Part shown: positions 1-11,237 of the stretch, in pieces
Numbering within the stretch: position 1 is the first letter of the stretch
How the letters are laid out: each line of letters starts with the position of its first letter
Source of the DNA: Arctopsyche grandis
Lineage: Eukaryota > Arthropoda > Insecta > Trichoptera > Hydropsychidae
Length of the DNA: 64,000 nt
Direction of reading: 5' to 3'
Assembly: GCF_051622035.1 (NCBI RefSeq)
Contig: NC_135366.1
Span: 5,053,001 to 5,117,000 of the forward strand
Translations under genes and position numbers: made by a program
The notes under the pieces: generated by a model
What the model saw: only the letters and a program-made list of their open reading frames with translations
Told to the model about the DNA's origin: nothing
The model's database searches: none

Positions 1-425
1 AATTTCGAGAACTTCTAATCCTGTAAATTATTCGTTTGTCGGTGATGAGGCATTTGGTCTTTAGGAACATATGTTGAGGCCATATTCTGGGAAACATTCG
101 AATTTTGAAAAAAGAATATTTAATTGCTAGGCGATGTATCGAGTGCTCCTTTGGGATATTAACAAATAAGTGGAGAATATTGCACCGCCCCTTAAATGTG
201 TCTATAGATTTCGCTATAGACATTGTAAGGGCATCTTGCATCTTACACAATTTTGTTCGTCTAAGAGATGGTTATAATTTTCACCACACATTGAATTTAA
301 TGGGACTTCATGATACTGACGGCACTGACATGCCATCTCGGCGATCTATCATTACCAGAGATAAATTAAAGGATTACTTCTTAAGCGAAAAAGGAGCTAT
401 ACGTTGGCAAGAAAATGGAATATAA
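1..425 (+). pseudogene. PIF/Harbinger transposase, 3' part
   Basis: This is the C-terminal third of a PIF/Harbinger (HARBI1-like) DDE nuclease, the enzyme that cuts and moves such transposons. From about base 30 one frame reads a GDEAFGL motif followed by MLRPYSGKH. A second frame from about 126 reads RRCIECSFGILTNKWRIL and then an ACILHNFVRL-like block, both signatures of the family. The two stretches are in different frames, so there is a frameshift near 125-131. An in-frame TAG sits at 62-64. The remaining C-terminal frame is open to the stop at 423-425. The gene runs off the left edge. The matching N-terminal part nearby (690-1003) is on the opposite strand, so the copy is rearranged. Family assignment is firm; function is lost. 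Confidence 0.85.
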
Positions 426-463
426 TTTTGTAAATAGATGTAAATACATTTCAAATAAATTAC

Positions 464-651
464 CTGCTTTGTTTTTTTTCGTTCAAATTTTTTTCCTGGA
501 AGTGTGGCACAAATTTTAAACATATTTCCTCCCAGGACTTGGTTTTCGCCAATCTGTCGCTATATACGTTTGAGCGCAAATCCCAAATTGATGGACGCTC
601 TTCGATTTCCGATATAAATGCATCAATATCGATCGATGCCATCCCATACAA
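464..651 (-). pseudogene. MADF domain, N-terminal exon of Harbinger partner
   Basis: Read on the minus strand this gives a MADF-type DNA-binding domain start: a FISEIEERPSIWD block followed by KSWEEICLKF, the two conserved aromatic/acidic patches of MADF (Myb/SANT-like) proteins. Such proteins are encoded next to the transposase in many PIF/Harbinger elements and help bind DNA or carry the transposase to the nucleus. A possible 5' splice donor (CAG then GTAATT) follows at 464-458. The rest of the same protein lies on the opposite strand at 1061-1749, so an inversion seems to have split the gene. It is closely followed by, and in the same orientation as, the N-terminal Harbinger piece at 690-1003. 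Confidence 0.7.
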
Positions 652-689
652 ACTCTATGAGAAATGCATTCCGCAGCTTGTGGCAGTGG

Positions 690-1003
690 CGAGGTGGCTG
701 TGTGTGCGACAGGGCTTATAGTTATAATATAAGGATCCACTTTCTAATGGCTTAATTATCTTAATATGCTTCCCGTCAATTGCACCCAAGCAATTGGGAA
801 AGTTGGCAATCTCTTGAAACCCGCTGGGTATATTTATCCATGTGTCCTCAGTTGTCTCCGGTGTGCAGATATTTTTCAGGTAGTTCCAAATTATTTGTAA
901 CGTTTCTTTTACAATCATTCTTGGAGTAGATGATCCACTGCAATAATCAAATTCAAAATCAACAAATGAGCACCCAGTTGCAAGATACTTGTTAAAAATA
1001 GGA
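690..1003 (-). pseudogene. PIF/Harbinger transposase, N-terminal/central part
   Basis: On the minus strand this reads YLATGCSFVDFEFDY, then a WNYLKNICTPETTEDTW stretch, then NFPNCLGAIDGKHIKI and SGSLYYNYK. The AIDGKH block carries the first catalytic aspartate of the Harbinger DDE nuclease. Homology stops after YYNYK near 715; the remaining residues up to a stop at 655-657 are not recognisable as transposase. The rest of the catalytic domain is missing here, and a C-terminal part lies at 1-425 in the other orientation. I infer either an inversion inside one element or two fragments of sibling elements brought together. Confidence 0.8.
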
Positions 1004-1060
1004 ATACCAAGTTAATGCCGTATGTAATGCTAATGATACTGTTCTTTTTGTTTGTTTTAG

Positions 1061-1749
1061 CTACCCAAATACAACGCAAATGGAAGAGTCTTCGCGATAG
1101 TTACAAAAGAGAAAGAATAAAACAAAAATATGTTAAGAGCGGGGCTGCAGCATCTGGCAGAAAACAATACTTATACTTAAATCAGCTGTCTTTCTTGTCG
1201 GTATTGGCGGAGACTAAACCAGATAGTCTAAATCAAGAGCAAGGGTCACCATCTCCTGCTCCTGTTCCAGGCAAAAACATCAAAAAAAAATCAAGATTGA
1301 TGTCAAATATTGAAAAGACGGAACAAGAGGTGTTGCAAAACATTTCTGAAAACATTAAAATAAAGAAAGCACAAAGTGAGGATGATGCCGATCGCGGTTT
1401 TTTGTTATCTTTATTGCCGTTCATTAAAAATATTCACGTAGACGTTAAATTGGATGCGATGAGAGATATATTACGTCTTTTAAAAAAATATAATATGTAT
1501 AAACCAGTACGTAATCCAAGTGCGCCTTCGCCTCATTGCGGATATCATCCTCAAACACACACGTTTGCTCCAGCTCCTTCACATGAATATGCTTCTACAT
1601 GTACTCCAATTCCAACACCGTCACATCACGCCCTCACTCCATTCGACTCCTCACCTTCATACTGCCCCACAACTCCATCACCGGCTGCTTATTCAAATAG
1701 TTCAAATCATTCTGATAATTCCATAATTGATGATATGTTCTTTGAGTAA
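1061..1749 (+). pseudogene. MADF/BESS protein C-terminal part
   Basis: Starting just after a TTTTAG acceptor at 1055-1060, the frame reads ATQIQRKWKSLRDSY, the end of a MADF domain. A lysine-rich linker follows. Near codons 110-135 comes a BESS-like motif (DRGFLLSLLPFIKNIH followed by KLDAMRDILRLL), then a Pro/Ser/His-rich tail to a stop at 1747-1749. MADF-BESS proteins are the usual second protein of insect Harbinger elements. No start codon in this orientation makes sense because the first half of the MADF domain is on the minus strand at 464-651. Function as a standalone protein is unlikely. Confidence 0.7.
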
Positions 1750-2072
1750 TAAATTTGTAAAATTTCTTGTATTTTTTTCACCCTTGTTTGTTACTTACAA
1801 ATAGCAATCTAACTGAATTTATTGATAAATACAATTCCGAAAGTGATTCCGATGAAGCAAATGTAATTTTACATAAAAAGCGGAAGCCTCCAATGAAACG
1901 ATTGTGAATAAAAAAAACCGAATTTGACACGCGGGAATTGGCGGAAAAGTACGTTATTTCTCTCAAAACGTGGAAAAAACGACATCGTATAACAGTATTA
2001 CTAAAAATGATCAGCTTAGTGAATAGAGTTAATATAATAAGTTCTAAATAGAAATCTATTTTCCATATGTAT
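1750..2072. other. No recognised gene
   Basis: AT-rich sequence between the MADF/BESS remnant and the gypsy LTR. One plus-strand stretch (about 1810-1990) has an acidic SESDSDEAN segment followed by lysine-rich residues, interrupted by a stop. It could be another decayed transposon protein, but I do not recognise it. Confidence 0.4.
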
Positions 2073-2747
2073 TGTTACGTCTACATAAGTCTTTATTTGT
2101 TTTATGTTAGCTGTATTCTTTTCTCACGACCCTGCGAGACAAATTGTGTATATCTAATCAACCATTTCTCGATACATTCAAGACACATATGTTAACACTA
2201 AAAATATCGTTTTTAATTAACTTTATTGCTTATTCCCACGCTATCTGCGTGACAAATTGTGTTTCTCACAAAAATCAAAACCCTTCTTAATCCACACAAC
2301 GAATTGTGTGTAATCTACCCTCAAGGGATACATATGCAAACACTAAAATATTGTCTTTAATTAATTTTATTGTTTTACCAGCATTTTTCACACGACTCGA
2401 GTTCCCCCCTAAAATATTATTTTCTCACGAGCTATGATTGGTTCAAATTGTTACCCCTATTGAATATATACTGATGTTAAACATATGGAAGATGACTTGC
2501 GATCAAACACTCTAACTAATCACTTGCGATTGAACCGTCTAACTAGTGACTTGCGATTAGACAGCCTAACTAGTAACGTGTAATACAAACTTGTACATTA
2601 ATCTCGTGTATACTTACTACTATTAAAGAAGATAATCATCTTATAAAATAAAGTGAGTTTTATTTACGGGGTAGCGTTCCGCAAAAACGCTTGGTAGCAG
2701 CGGAAATATTAATAACAACAAAATACACATCACCCACGAATGTAACA
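2073..2747 (+). repeat. Putative 5' LTR of gypsy element
   Basis: Begins TGTTAC and ends GTAACA, an inverted pair typical of gypsy LTR tips. It is followed by CTGGTGCCATAGCGGTGGGA, which has the same layout as the sequence after the LTR at 11238-11622. An AATAAA-like signal lies near 2645. The right boundary is inferred from the tips, since there is no second LTR to compare; an end near 2692 is also possible. Confidence 0.55.
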
Positions 2748-2772
2748 CTGGTGCCATAGCGGTGGGATCTGC

Positions 2773-2923
2773 TTAACGTCTGGTGGACAACAAGGAAAGC
2801 CAAGCCGAAGGATCAGCAGAACGTGCAACTTCGAGCAGCTACTTCCATTTAACGTCTGGTGGACAACAAGGAAAGCCAAGCCGAAGGATCAGCAGAACGT
2901 GCAACTTCGAGCAGCTACTTCCA
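2773..2923 (+). repeat. 76-bp tandem duplication in gypsy leader
   Basis: Two adjacent, nearly perfect copies of a segment starting TTAACGTCTGGTGG and ending CTACTTCCAT, at about 2773-2848 and 2848-2923. It lies in the untranslated leader between the LTR and gag. Confidence 0.85.
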
Positions 2924-3024
2924 TGATCATCAGGCGGTGGTTACCCTTCAATGAAGATTTGAACCAACGCCCACGACGAGACAGAAGAAAGCAGTTGCAT
3001 CAAAAATCGAACTTCAGCCTAGCC

Positions 3025-6000
3025 CAGGGGTCGGCAACCTTTTGAGTCGGAAGAGCCAAAAATTACAATTTACAAAATTTCAAAGTTTTTAAAGAGCCAC
3101 AAAATTTTTTCTTGCCAACAATAAACAATAAATAAAGTTTTTTTGATAAAAAAAACTAATCTATTTATTCATAAGAAAAAATATCTATTTATTCATACAT
3201 ACATACATAAGTAGTGTTTTCACAACAAATTAGATAATATATATACATATATGGCATTATTAAATAATTACTTATTATTTAAGTAAAAAATTGAAACAAT
3301 TAAAAATTTACTTACAACACTACATAACTTGTACTTCAATAACAAACAATTGAGCAAACAAATTCAATGGGAGCGTTGGCTTTGCATGTTTTTAGAAAGT
3401 TTGGATAAATTTGGCTCATAACTTGTTGTTTTAAGTTTCAAACACGACTCTAAATTTTCATTTGTTAGTTGGCTTCTTATTTTACTTTTAATTATATTCA
3501 TGCTAGAGAACGCTTGCTCGCACGAATATGTCGATCCGAAGATAGTCAGTACTTCAAATGCCAACTTCTTCACCTCACTGTAGCAATCTGGAAGACTATT
3601 CCATGCGTCGAATATAAGTGCCTCAACTCGCGGCATTTCTTTTAAAGCTGTCCACTTTTGTTGCGTTACGTATATATATTTCTGGACCTCCAACTCTTCC
3701 AACTTGCTTTTCAACTCTGTAAATTTTCCACCCCACAAAGCTTTACTTTTTAAATCGATCAATTTTTGTATTTCTAGAGATCCGGTATCAATTCCAAATA
3801 GCTCAATGTGGATTTCGTTACTATTTGTGTTGAGAGGATTTACTATGAATGCTAGAGTGGTTTTGTTGGTTTTGAATTGCTCAAATCTGTCGGCAAATTC
3901 ATCTTTAATTGTTTTTATAACTATGCTGAAGTAATTCGTGTCAACAGTTGCACTGGTTTTATCGCGATATTGCTTTAGAAATTGAAAATGAAGTAATTTA
4001 CCGCTCTGAATATCTTCTGCAAAAATAATTAATTTTTCTTCAAAACAAACCAATCCTTCTACCAAAACATAGGCCGGATTTCCCTTTCCTTGCAGTTTTA
4101 GATTCAGCTCATTTAATTTCGCTGTGATATCCACCATAAAGTAAAATTTTTGCAACCATTTGTCGTTCTCTATTTCAGGGTGATTAATGCCTTTTTCATT
4201 TAGGAATGTGTTTATTTCATTCAAGCACAAAGCAAAAAGTTTCAACACCTTACCTTTGGAAAGCCATCGCACTTTATTGTGAAGAAGGAGGTCGGAATAC
4301 TAAGTCTCCATTTCATTTAAGAATTCTTTAAATTGACGATGGTAGAGTGCTTTTGACAAGATGCCAAAAGCTTGATTACCAAATTCATGACCTCAACTAT
4401 TTCGGCCGGAAATGTTTGGGCACAAAGCGCTTCTTGGTGTATTATGCAGTGAAACGTAAGAATTTCGTGGTTTATTTTGCTCTGAAGAATCGTTGTTGCC
4501 CCTTTATTTTTTCCTGTCATACTTCTGGCTCCATCAGTTGCTATTGAAACGATTTTATTTAAATCGATCTTATTGTCTTCAAGGCATTTTTGCACGGCAT
4601 TCGCTATATCTTCCCCTCTAGTTTGTCCCGAGAGCGGTAACAATCCTAGAAGTTCTTCTTTTGGACCTTGGGATGACATATACCTGACAAAAAGGGCAAC
4701 TTGTGCCGTGTCTTTTATGTCGCAAGACTCATCTATAGCAAGTGATAAGGCAGAAGAAAGTTGAATATCTTCCACCTGCAAATATGTTACATTTGAAGAC
4801 ATTTTAGCTATTCTATCTTGTACTGTTTTAGCGGATAGTGGCAAATCTTTGATTTTTTTCAAGATTTCTGGTTTGTTTTTGAAATCACAAAACAGTTCTT
4901 CAGCTGCACGTATGAAGCAATCTTTGACATACTCACCATCTGTGAATGGCTTACCTTTTTTTGCAATTTCTAGTGATACCGCGAAGCTTGCCAGATTAAC
5001 ATTACATGTAGATTGCGTCCAGTTAATTAATGTAGAACTTGATTGCTGTTTTTGTTTTTGGAGCTCGTCGGCAGCTTTTTTTCGTTCTTCGCCGGCTGGA
5101 TATTTACTAGCAAACTGAGTATGTTTTTTAGTGAAGTGTCTCTCTAAATTTGATTTCTTATTGTGTGCGAGTTTTTCTTGGCAAATGAGACAAGTCGGAA
5201 GGCCATCTGAGTTGCATATGAAAGTGAACGACTCCATCCAATCCCGATGGAATTCTCGATGCTCTTCAGTTCTTATCTTTTTTTTTTGTAGATGCCATGC
5301 TTGCGGTGAAGCTGTAATAAAAAAATTTTAAAATTATTATTTAGGTATCCAAAACAGCAGATGACAAGTTTTGCAATTATTTACTTGCTTGATTAAGTTT
5401 CTCTTGCAAGGACTGTTCAATTTCTAGTTCAACTTTCTCTATTTCATTGTCTATTATTTCTATATCGGGCTCTGAAGTATTTGGACATACATATTTACAA
5501 CCATGTTTATTATTGATAATTTATTCTTCGCTGTATCGAAGAACTGGACATATAAATATTGTAATAAAATGTAATTACATAAAAATAGATAATCTTCGTA
5601 CAATTAACAGAAACAACAGCGTCTTAGCACAACACACACACCGCGTAACGAGATCTAAGCACTTGAAAATCCAAAGTACGACTGAGAAAATCATATTAGA
5701 TTCTAAATAGCACAGGTCACATAAAAAGAAAAAAATGTCAATATATGCTTCGAATATCATTGCAGCTGAGGACAAAATCTGCAACACGATTCGTGGAAGC
5801 GGCGAGCGGATGACGAAACTGCGAGCTGGGGTGAACGCTTCACTGCAAACAAATAAATTATGACTATTGTTATTTGTGGAATTCGAGAGCTTCCGACGGA
5901 CTGACGTCAGTGACGACGCGTGTCACGGGGGAGGGGTGCGGTGAAAAGCGACTACAAGTGACTCGGTGTGATCGAATCGGTGCCTAATCCTCGTTAATCG

Positions 6001-6106
6001 ATTCAGAACGATTTTAAATTTTTTTTTGATAAAATAAATAATATTTGCGTATGGAACTAAAGAGCCGCAGCTTCACATCCAAAGAGCCGCAGGTTGCCGA
6101 CCCCTG
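3025..6106 (-). mobile_element. hAT element (Charlie/GTF2IRD2-like), complete ends
   Basis: A 3,082-bp hAT DNA transposon with inverted tips CAGGGGTCGGCAACC (3025) and its complement (ending 6106). It is flanked by an exact 8-bp target duplication GCCTAGCC (3017-3024 and 6107-6114). It sits in the leader of the gypsy element. Subterminal AGAGCC motifs recur at both ends (3051, 3093, 6061, 6084), a common hAT transposase-binding arrangement. The transposase on the minus strand is damaged. The exact TSD and clean tips suggest a fairly recent cut-and-paste insertion. Confidence 0.95.
3364..5305 (-). pseudogene. hAT transposase (ZBED/GTF2IRD2-like)
   Basis: Transposase of the enclosing hAT element, about 640 residues when all blocks are counted. 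Near its N terminus is a BED-type zinc finger (CLICQEKL, then HFTKKH). Next come the catalytic-core landmarks SLAIDESCD and [12 protein letters not shown], then [11 protein letters not shown]. The C-terminal hAT dimerisation region ends in a [13 protein letters not shown] block. The closest known families are the GTF2IRD2/ZBED5/EPM2AIP1-type hATs. Breaks visible: the poly-A tract near 5278-5288 shifts the frame just after a MASTKK start at 5302, another frameshift lies near 4318-4335, and a TAG stop at 4302-4300 follows. The segments 5237-4317 and 4272-3364 are otherwise long open stretches, so decay is mild. Confidence 0.9.
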
Positions 6107-6187
6107 GCCTAGCCGCATCGAGCATCAGCCTAGCAGTTCCAGCACTAAGCTACAACTTATTTAAAAACCGTGAGTACATAATTCAAT

Positions 6188-7120
6188 ATGTCAGTGATAC
6201 CCAGAAACACTCTCTTTAAACTTATTAATAAACCTTTTGAGAAAAAAAATCCAAATTTCTTCGTCAAATGCTGTGATGAAGCATTTTCATTGGCTTCATC
6301 CAATCAAAAACCCTTATTATTAACATATATTTATACGCAATTGTCCGAAATCTCAAATGAACTAGAGGGAGAACCCATAAAAAATTGGAAAAGACTCCGC
6401 GAATTAATCATTAAAGCCAGTTTCGAACCACAAACATTCATAGACTTTTTATCAGAAATTCAAACGTATGCCCAATTCCCCGAAGAATCAACATTAGATT
6501 ATATTAAAAGATTTAAAGATAAACATCGAGAAATAGTCAGTCGTATCCGCAACGATTCGGATAATCCGTTAACTTTCACTAGATTAGAACATTTTGAAGA
6601 GATTTCATTAAATGCTTATGTAAAAGGATTACGCGACCCAGGAATTAGAACAGTCCTTCGGTCAAAAGACGTCATAACCACGACGCAAGCCTTGGAATAT
6701 TCCGTAATTGAAATGAACTTCGAAAAAAATTACGAAAACAATAATAATGGACTGTGATATATCGAAAGCCCTAATCAACAACCCCGTTTCAATCAACCCC
6801 ATTTTAACCAACAACCTCGATTCAACCAACAAACTCGATTCAACCAACAACCTCAATTCAACCAACAAACTCGATTCAACCAACAACCTCAATTCAACCA
6901 ACAAACTCGATTCAACCAACAACCTCGATTCAACCAACAACCTCGATTCAACCAACAACCCCATTATAATAAACAACTCGAGCTGAATCGACAGCCCCAT
7001 TCCGGTCAACGACCCTACTTTAACCGATATCCGCCGCATAATATAAAACATTGTTCGTATTGCCAAATAAATGGCCATACTGACGAAGAATGTAGAAAGA
7101 AGAAATTTTCAATGAATTGC
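6188..7120 (+). pseudogene. Gypsy gag region (fossil)
   Basis: Gag-type structural polyprotein region of the gypsy element. The N-terminal part has helical capsid-like sequence with a CCDEAF block and a YIKRFKDKH stretch near the middle. It is followed by a Gln/Asn-rich repeat tract and a CCHC zinc knuckle (CSYCQINGHTDEEC) near 7052-7093. It belongs to a broken element. Confidence 0.75.
6775..6965 (+). repeat. Short-unit coding minisatellite in gag
   Basis: About twelve tandem copies of a 15-bp unit like CGATTCAACCAACAA, encoding a glutamine/asparagine/phenylalanine-rich repeat. It lies between the capsid-like part of gag and the zinc knuckle. Units alternate between CTCGATTC and CTCAATTC forms. 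Confidence 0.9.
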
Positions 7121-7189
7121 TTACAAAACGAAAAAAATCAAAGTCATTTAAACTCCCAAATGTCCACGAATGTAGAAGCCGAAATCGTG

Positions 7190-7566
7190 GACAACAACAA
7201 AAAAGGCTATTAAACTCTGAAGATTCCAAACGTCTCTCAATTAAAATTAAATTAAAAAACCAAATTTACGACATTCTAATTGACTCTGGTTCAGATTTAT
7301 CAATATTAAAAAACAATAATTTTAATCTTGAAGCAGAAAAACATTTATTAAAAGGATTTTCAAAATCAGGAGATCCCATTACAACATTAGGAACAATCGA
7401 CTTGAAGTTAAAATTTAACGATAATAATATAATTCATACCTTTCATATCGTCGATGCTAGAGAAATAGATTTAGACTACGACGGAATTTTAGGATTAGAT
7501 TTTTTGGGAAAAAATAAAACAATTTTAGATTTCGACACCTTTGAATTGAAACTAAAACCAAAGTAA
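7190..7566 (+). pseudogene. Gypsy aspartic protease (fossil)
   Basis: Retropepsin-like domain with the active-site triad seen as LIDSGSDLS and the downstream GILGLDFL motif typical of the family's second half. Part of the broken gypsy element. Confidence 0.8.
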
Positions 7567-7970
7567 AAGAGACTACTAATAATAAGGTTATAGATCGCGA
7601 AATTAATGATGTTAAAGTAAATAATCACGTATTCACTTTAAAACCGCGCAGCGAAACTATATTGCGGTTAGATGTAGTAAACCCTGAGATTAACGAAGGA
7701 TTAGTAGAGATCGAAACAGGAATAAACGGAGTGTATGTATCAAACTGCATATCCAAAGTAGACAAAAATAATCAAGTTATTTGTTCCATGTTAAACAATA
7801 ATAACGAAAGTATAGACAAACACCAAACTTCGGAACGGAACATCTAAACCACCAAGAACGACAAAGCCTCTTTGAAATTTGCGAACAATACAATTTTTTA
7901 TTTCATCTGGAAGGTGACATTTTAACAAAAACCAGTTCGGTCCACCACGAAATCGTCACGGCTTATAACT

Positions 7971-8112
7971 AGAGCCCGGAATCTGAAGGGGCTGTTTATT
8001 GTTAAAAGATTGTAAATGCATTGTTAAAGGTTTGCCGAACCTTTTTTACAAAGGATTTACAACAATGGAATAGTAGGCGGCACGTTTCCGGCCCCTTCAG
8101 ATTCCGACCTCT
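7971..8112. mobile_element. Small hairpin MITE inserted in gypsy pol
   Basis: A 142-bp element with inverted ends AGAGCCCGGAATCTGAAG and the matching complement (GAATCTGAAGGGGC shared). Its middle can fold again (TTGTAAATGCATTG ... GATTTACAA). Flanking bases suggest a short duplication, TA or ACT, so it could be of mariner or Harbinger type. A diverged copy with the same core lies at 36045-36170. Confidence 0.8.
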
Positions 8113-8196
8113 ACTAATAACATTCCTCCAATCCACAATAAAACTTACCGGTATCCCCATGTACATAAAGAAGAAGTTAATAAACAAATAAACAGT

Positions 8197-9587
8197 ATGC
8201 TCGAACAAGGAATAATTCGACCTTCATATTCACCTTGGTCTTCGCCCATTTGGGTAGTACCAAAAAAACCTGACTCTTCTGGGAAACCTAAATGGAGAAT
8301 AGTGATAGATTATCGCAACCATAATGACATCACCGTAGGTGATGCTTACCCCCTTCCGAATGTTGATGAAATACTAGATCAACTAGGTAATAGTCATTAC
8401 TTTTCAACCCTCGATCTCGCTAAATTTTTTTTTTTGATTTTTAAATGCTTTTTATTATTACGAAATTATGTTCACAATGGATTCGCTAATGGATTTCACC
8501 AAATCCCCATGAATGATAAAGATATCGCAAAAAAATCTTTTTCTACACCCACTGGACATTACGAATACGTCAGAATGCCTTTTGGACTGAAAAATGCCCC
8601 CGCCACTTTTCAGAGGCTCATGAACAATGTCCTTACTGGTGTTCAAGGACTATATTGCTCTGTATACCTCGACGATATAGTTATCTACTCCCGTACATTA
8701 GAAGATCATTTGTCCCGATTACGTATCATATTTGACAAACTTTCTCAACATAACCTTAAGATCCAACCCGACAAATGCGAATTCCTTCGTAAAGAAGTCG
8801 CGTATCTCGGACATGTAATCACGAAAGACGGTGTATCTCCTAATCCCGACAAAGTAAAAGCAGTAAAAGATTTCCCTACTCCCAAAAATCCAAAAAATAT
8901 CAAATCTTTTATCGGACTTGCCAGTTATTACAGGAAATGTATTGAAAATTTTAGTAAAGTCGTCAAACCACTTACCAAGCTTCTTAGGAAAAATGCTATA
9001 TTCGATTGGAAACCCGTTCAACAAGATGCATTTAATCTTTTAAAAGAAAAACTCACCACAGCTCCTCTTCTTCAATATCCTGATTTTTTCAAAGATTTCA
9101 TCCTTACTACGGATGCCTCGAATTACGCGATTGGTGCTATTTTAAGCCAAGGAGAAGTAGGTAAAGATCTCCCGATTTGTTACGCTTCCCGAACTTTGAA
9201 TCAAGCAGAAACCAATTATAGCGTTATAGAAAGGGAATTGCTGGCTATAGTTTGGTCAGTTAATCATTTCAGGCCATATTTATATGGACGAAAATTCCTA
9301 ATTCTTACGGATCATAGATCCCTAGGAAGTTTAGTCAAAACCAAAGATCCGGGATCAAGGTTATTACGATGGAGGCTCAAATTGATTATAAAATTGATTA
9401 TAAACCGGGAAAAACCAACTCTAACGCAGATTGTCTTTCAAGGATAAAAAAATCTACCTATGAAGACTTTCTTGATTCGGACTTCACTAAAGGTGATACC
9501 GAATTCAAAGAAATAGACGGTATTCTAGAAAAGCAAGAAGACAATATTGCTCTGTGTATCTCCACAGATTTTAAATTAAGGAATTGA
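8197..9587 (+). pseudogene. Gypsy reverse transcriptase and RNase H (fossil)
   Basis: The best preserved part of the element. It contains the PSYSPWSSP entry motif, the FSTLDLA block, the FGLKNAPATFQR motif, the YLDDIVIYS catalytic box, and the RNase H start TTDASNYAIGAILSQ followed by a TDHRSL-like block. The order and spacing are those of Ty3/gypsy pol. A short LINE tail has inserted within it. Confidence 0.9.
8424..8482 (-). mobile_element. Tiny 5'-truncated LINE tail inside RT
   Basis: A 59-bp insertion flanked by TCGCTAA on both sides (8417-8423 and 8483-8489), a target-site duplication. Read on the minus strand it ends with AAAAATCAAAAAAAAA, a poly-A-like tail. The same sequence occurs at 27594-27645, where the copy is longer. 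This is what severe 5' truncation during target-primed reverse transcription produces. Confidence 0.85.
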
Positions 9588-9699
9588 TTTAAAGAAAATT
9601 ATAAACCCAACATTGAAATCATCAAAACCAAAAACCAAATTAAATATCCAAATTTAGTTAACCAATTTAAATACCGGTTAGGAGAAATTAGAAGAAGGG

Positions 9700-9950
9700 G
9701 GCGTGAAAATCAATTGAGAGCCAAAGAAAGATCCAAATTAATTTATGATAAGAATGCAAATGTTCCACCGTATAATTTAGGACAGATGGTGTTACTCAAA
9801 GAACACCATCGCGTCAATCGTAAACTACTCGCGAAATGGAAAGGGCCGTATAAAATCGTTAGAATTCACGATAATCAAAACGTAACGTTGAGAACTGAAT
9901 TTAACAAACATAAGAGAGTTCACGTTAATTTAATTAAGCCAATCAATTGA
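9700..9950 (+). pseudogene. Integrase C-terminal domain (fossil)
   Basis: Contains LLAKWKGPYKIV, the GPY/F-type signature of gypsy integrase C termini, then a basic HKRVHVNLIKPIN end. It closes the recognisable coding part of the gypsy element. Confidence 0.75.
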
Positions 9951-10750
9951 AGAAAAATTGTGTATAAGTATAAGTATATAATAATAAAATTCTTGGGTAT
10001 CTTGTATTGTTCTCGTAGGTGGCAATTACTACTTACGCCATTTATCTGAACTGACAAATTGAGTTATGTGCATTTTTTTACCTACTGTCTGTTTTTAAAA
10101 AAAATTTGATTATAATAATAAAAATATAGTGAAAAAAGTGAAAGAAGTGCAAGTGAAGATAAAAAAGTAACCTATATCGTGTAATAATTCAACAAACAAA
10201 TTATATTTTATAAAATTATTAATTTCTATGTCTTTTATGTATTTTAACTTTTTGAATTTTTTTTAATGTCCTGATGACTTATTTTATGTGATAAGCTAAT
10301 ATCAAATATTTACATGCACTTTAATTTTAATACCAAATAATTTCATTTTTTACCTTATGGCTATTTTGTAACATTATGTATGTTGTATTGATTTTGAAAT
10401 CTATTGTTTATCAACATTTCTTGTATTTTTATGAAAACTTGTATTTTGTAAGAATATGTTTAATTATTTTACAATACTCAATTCTGAGTTATTTTATCAT
10501 GTTCAATTTGACTTTGAAATTTATTGTTTACCAATGTTTTAAATTTTAAATTTATTGTTTACAATAATTAATTATCTAGCGAACTATCAAAATGAAAAAT
10601 ATATATTTTTTCATAATATTTCGCAAATTTTTCACTTTACCACGTATGCTTATAATTCGATTTACAATCGATAGGAAAACATCTGATTATTGATTCCAAT
10701 GCTCACTTTTTCCACAGCAATACTATAATAGATTTTGAATTAAAGTCAAA
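9951..10750. other. AT-rich stretch, no gene seen
   Basis: Very AT-rich with repeated TTTATTGTTTAC-like phrases and no long open frame. It may be the 3' untranslated part of the gypsy element or unrelated spacer. I found no second LTR in it. Confidence 0.4.
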
Positions 10751-11235
10751 ATTTTTCGCACTTGTCGTCTTTTCTGCACGCCAAACATTAAACAGCTCTT
10801 TCCGAGATAAAGACACAGCACAGGTCTTGTTCATCATTTACAATTGATTTCCATAGTGAGCAATATTTTAATATTATGGAGTTGCAATACTTCTCATAAT
10901 TTCTAATGTCCTTATAAATAATTCGGTAATCACAGTTCACAACAACCATTAATACCACGAAAGAGAATCCCTTGTAATAATAATACATCGGTGCAACTGT
11001 GTTGACTATTCAAATGTGTTCCCATCAACTGCTCCTAAGCAATGAGAAAAATTTACTCTTTTTTCGAAAGTTGAAGCAATATCTTCCCACTTTTCTTTTG
11101 TTGGCACGGGTAAGCATTTCAATCTTAGAACATTTCAAAAACATCTCTGACTACGTTACTTATTGCTAAGCCGAGTCTATAGATGTAGTCAGTGAAGGTA
11201 CAGCCACTCGCAAGATATCTGAAACAAACAATAAT
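10751..11235 (-). pseudogene. PIF/Harbinger transposase fragment
   Basis: On the minus strand, pieces in several frames read LASGCTFTDY, then a CLGAVDG-like block (as SHCLGAVDGNTF), then YYYYKGFSFVVLMVVVNCDYR and a KYCSLWKSI phrase, the central DDE region of Harbinger. The spacing matches the first fragment at 690-1003, but this copy extends further past the YYYYK motif. It breaks off near 10751. It directly abuts the LTR that starts at 11238. Multiple frame breaks make it non-functional. Confidence 0.75.
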
Positions 11236-11237
11236 AA

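Larger units (their letters stand above)
2073..9950 (+). mobile_element. Gypsy-type LTR retrotransposon, broken fossil
   Basis: A Ty3/gypsy-class element. Its parts in order are a 5' LTR (2073-2747), a leader with a 76-bp tandem duplication, gag (from 6188) with a glutamine-rich repeat and a CCHC knuckle, an aspartic protease, reverse transcriptase with RNase H, and the C-terminal end of integrase up to 9950. No 3' LTR was found downstream. The element is clearly broken, with several breaks. It also carries three insertions: a 3,082-bp hAT element in the leader, a hairpin MITE before the reverse transcriptase, and a short LINE tail inside the reverse transcriptase. These nested insertions make it older than each of them. 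Its age cannot be set from LTR divergence because only one LTR is visible. Confidence 0.85.

Noticed and set aside
9951-10750. A hidden 3' LTR for the gypsy element
   Set aside because: No stretch resembles 2073-2747, and no TGTTAC...GTAACA pair was found.
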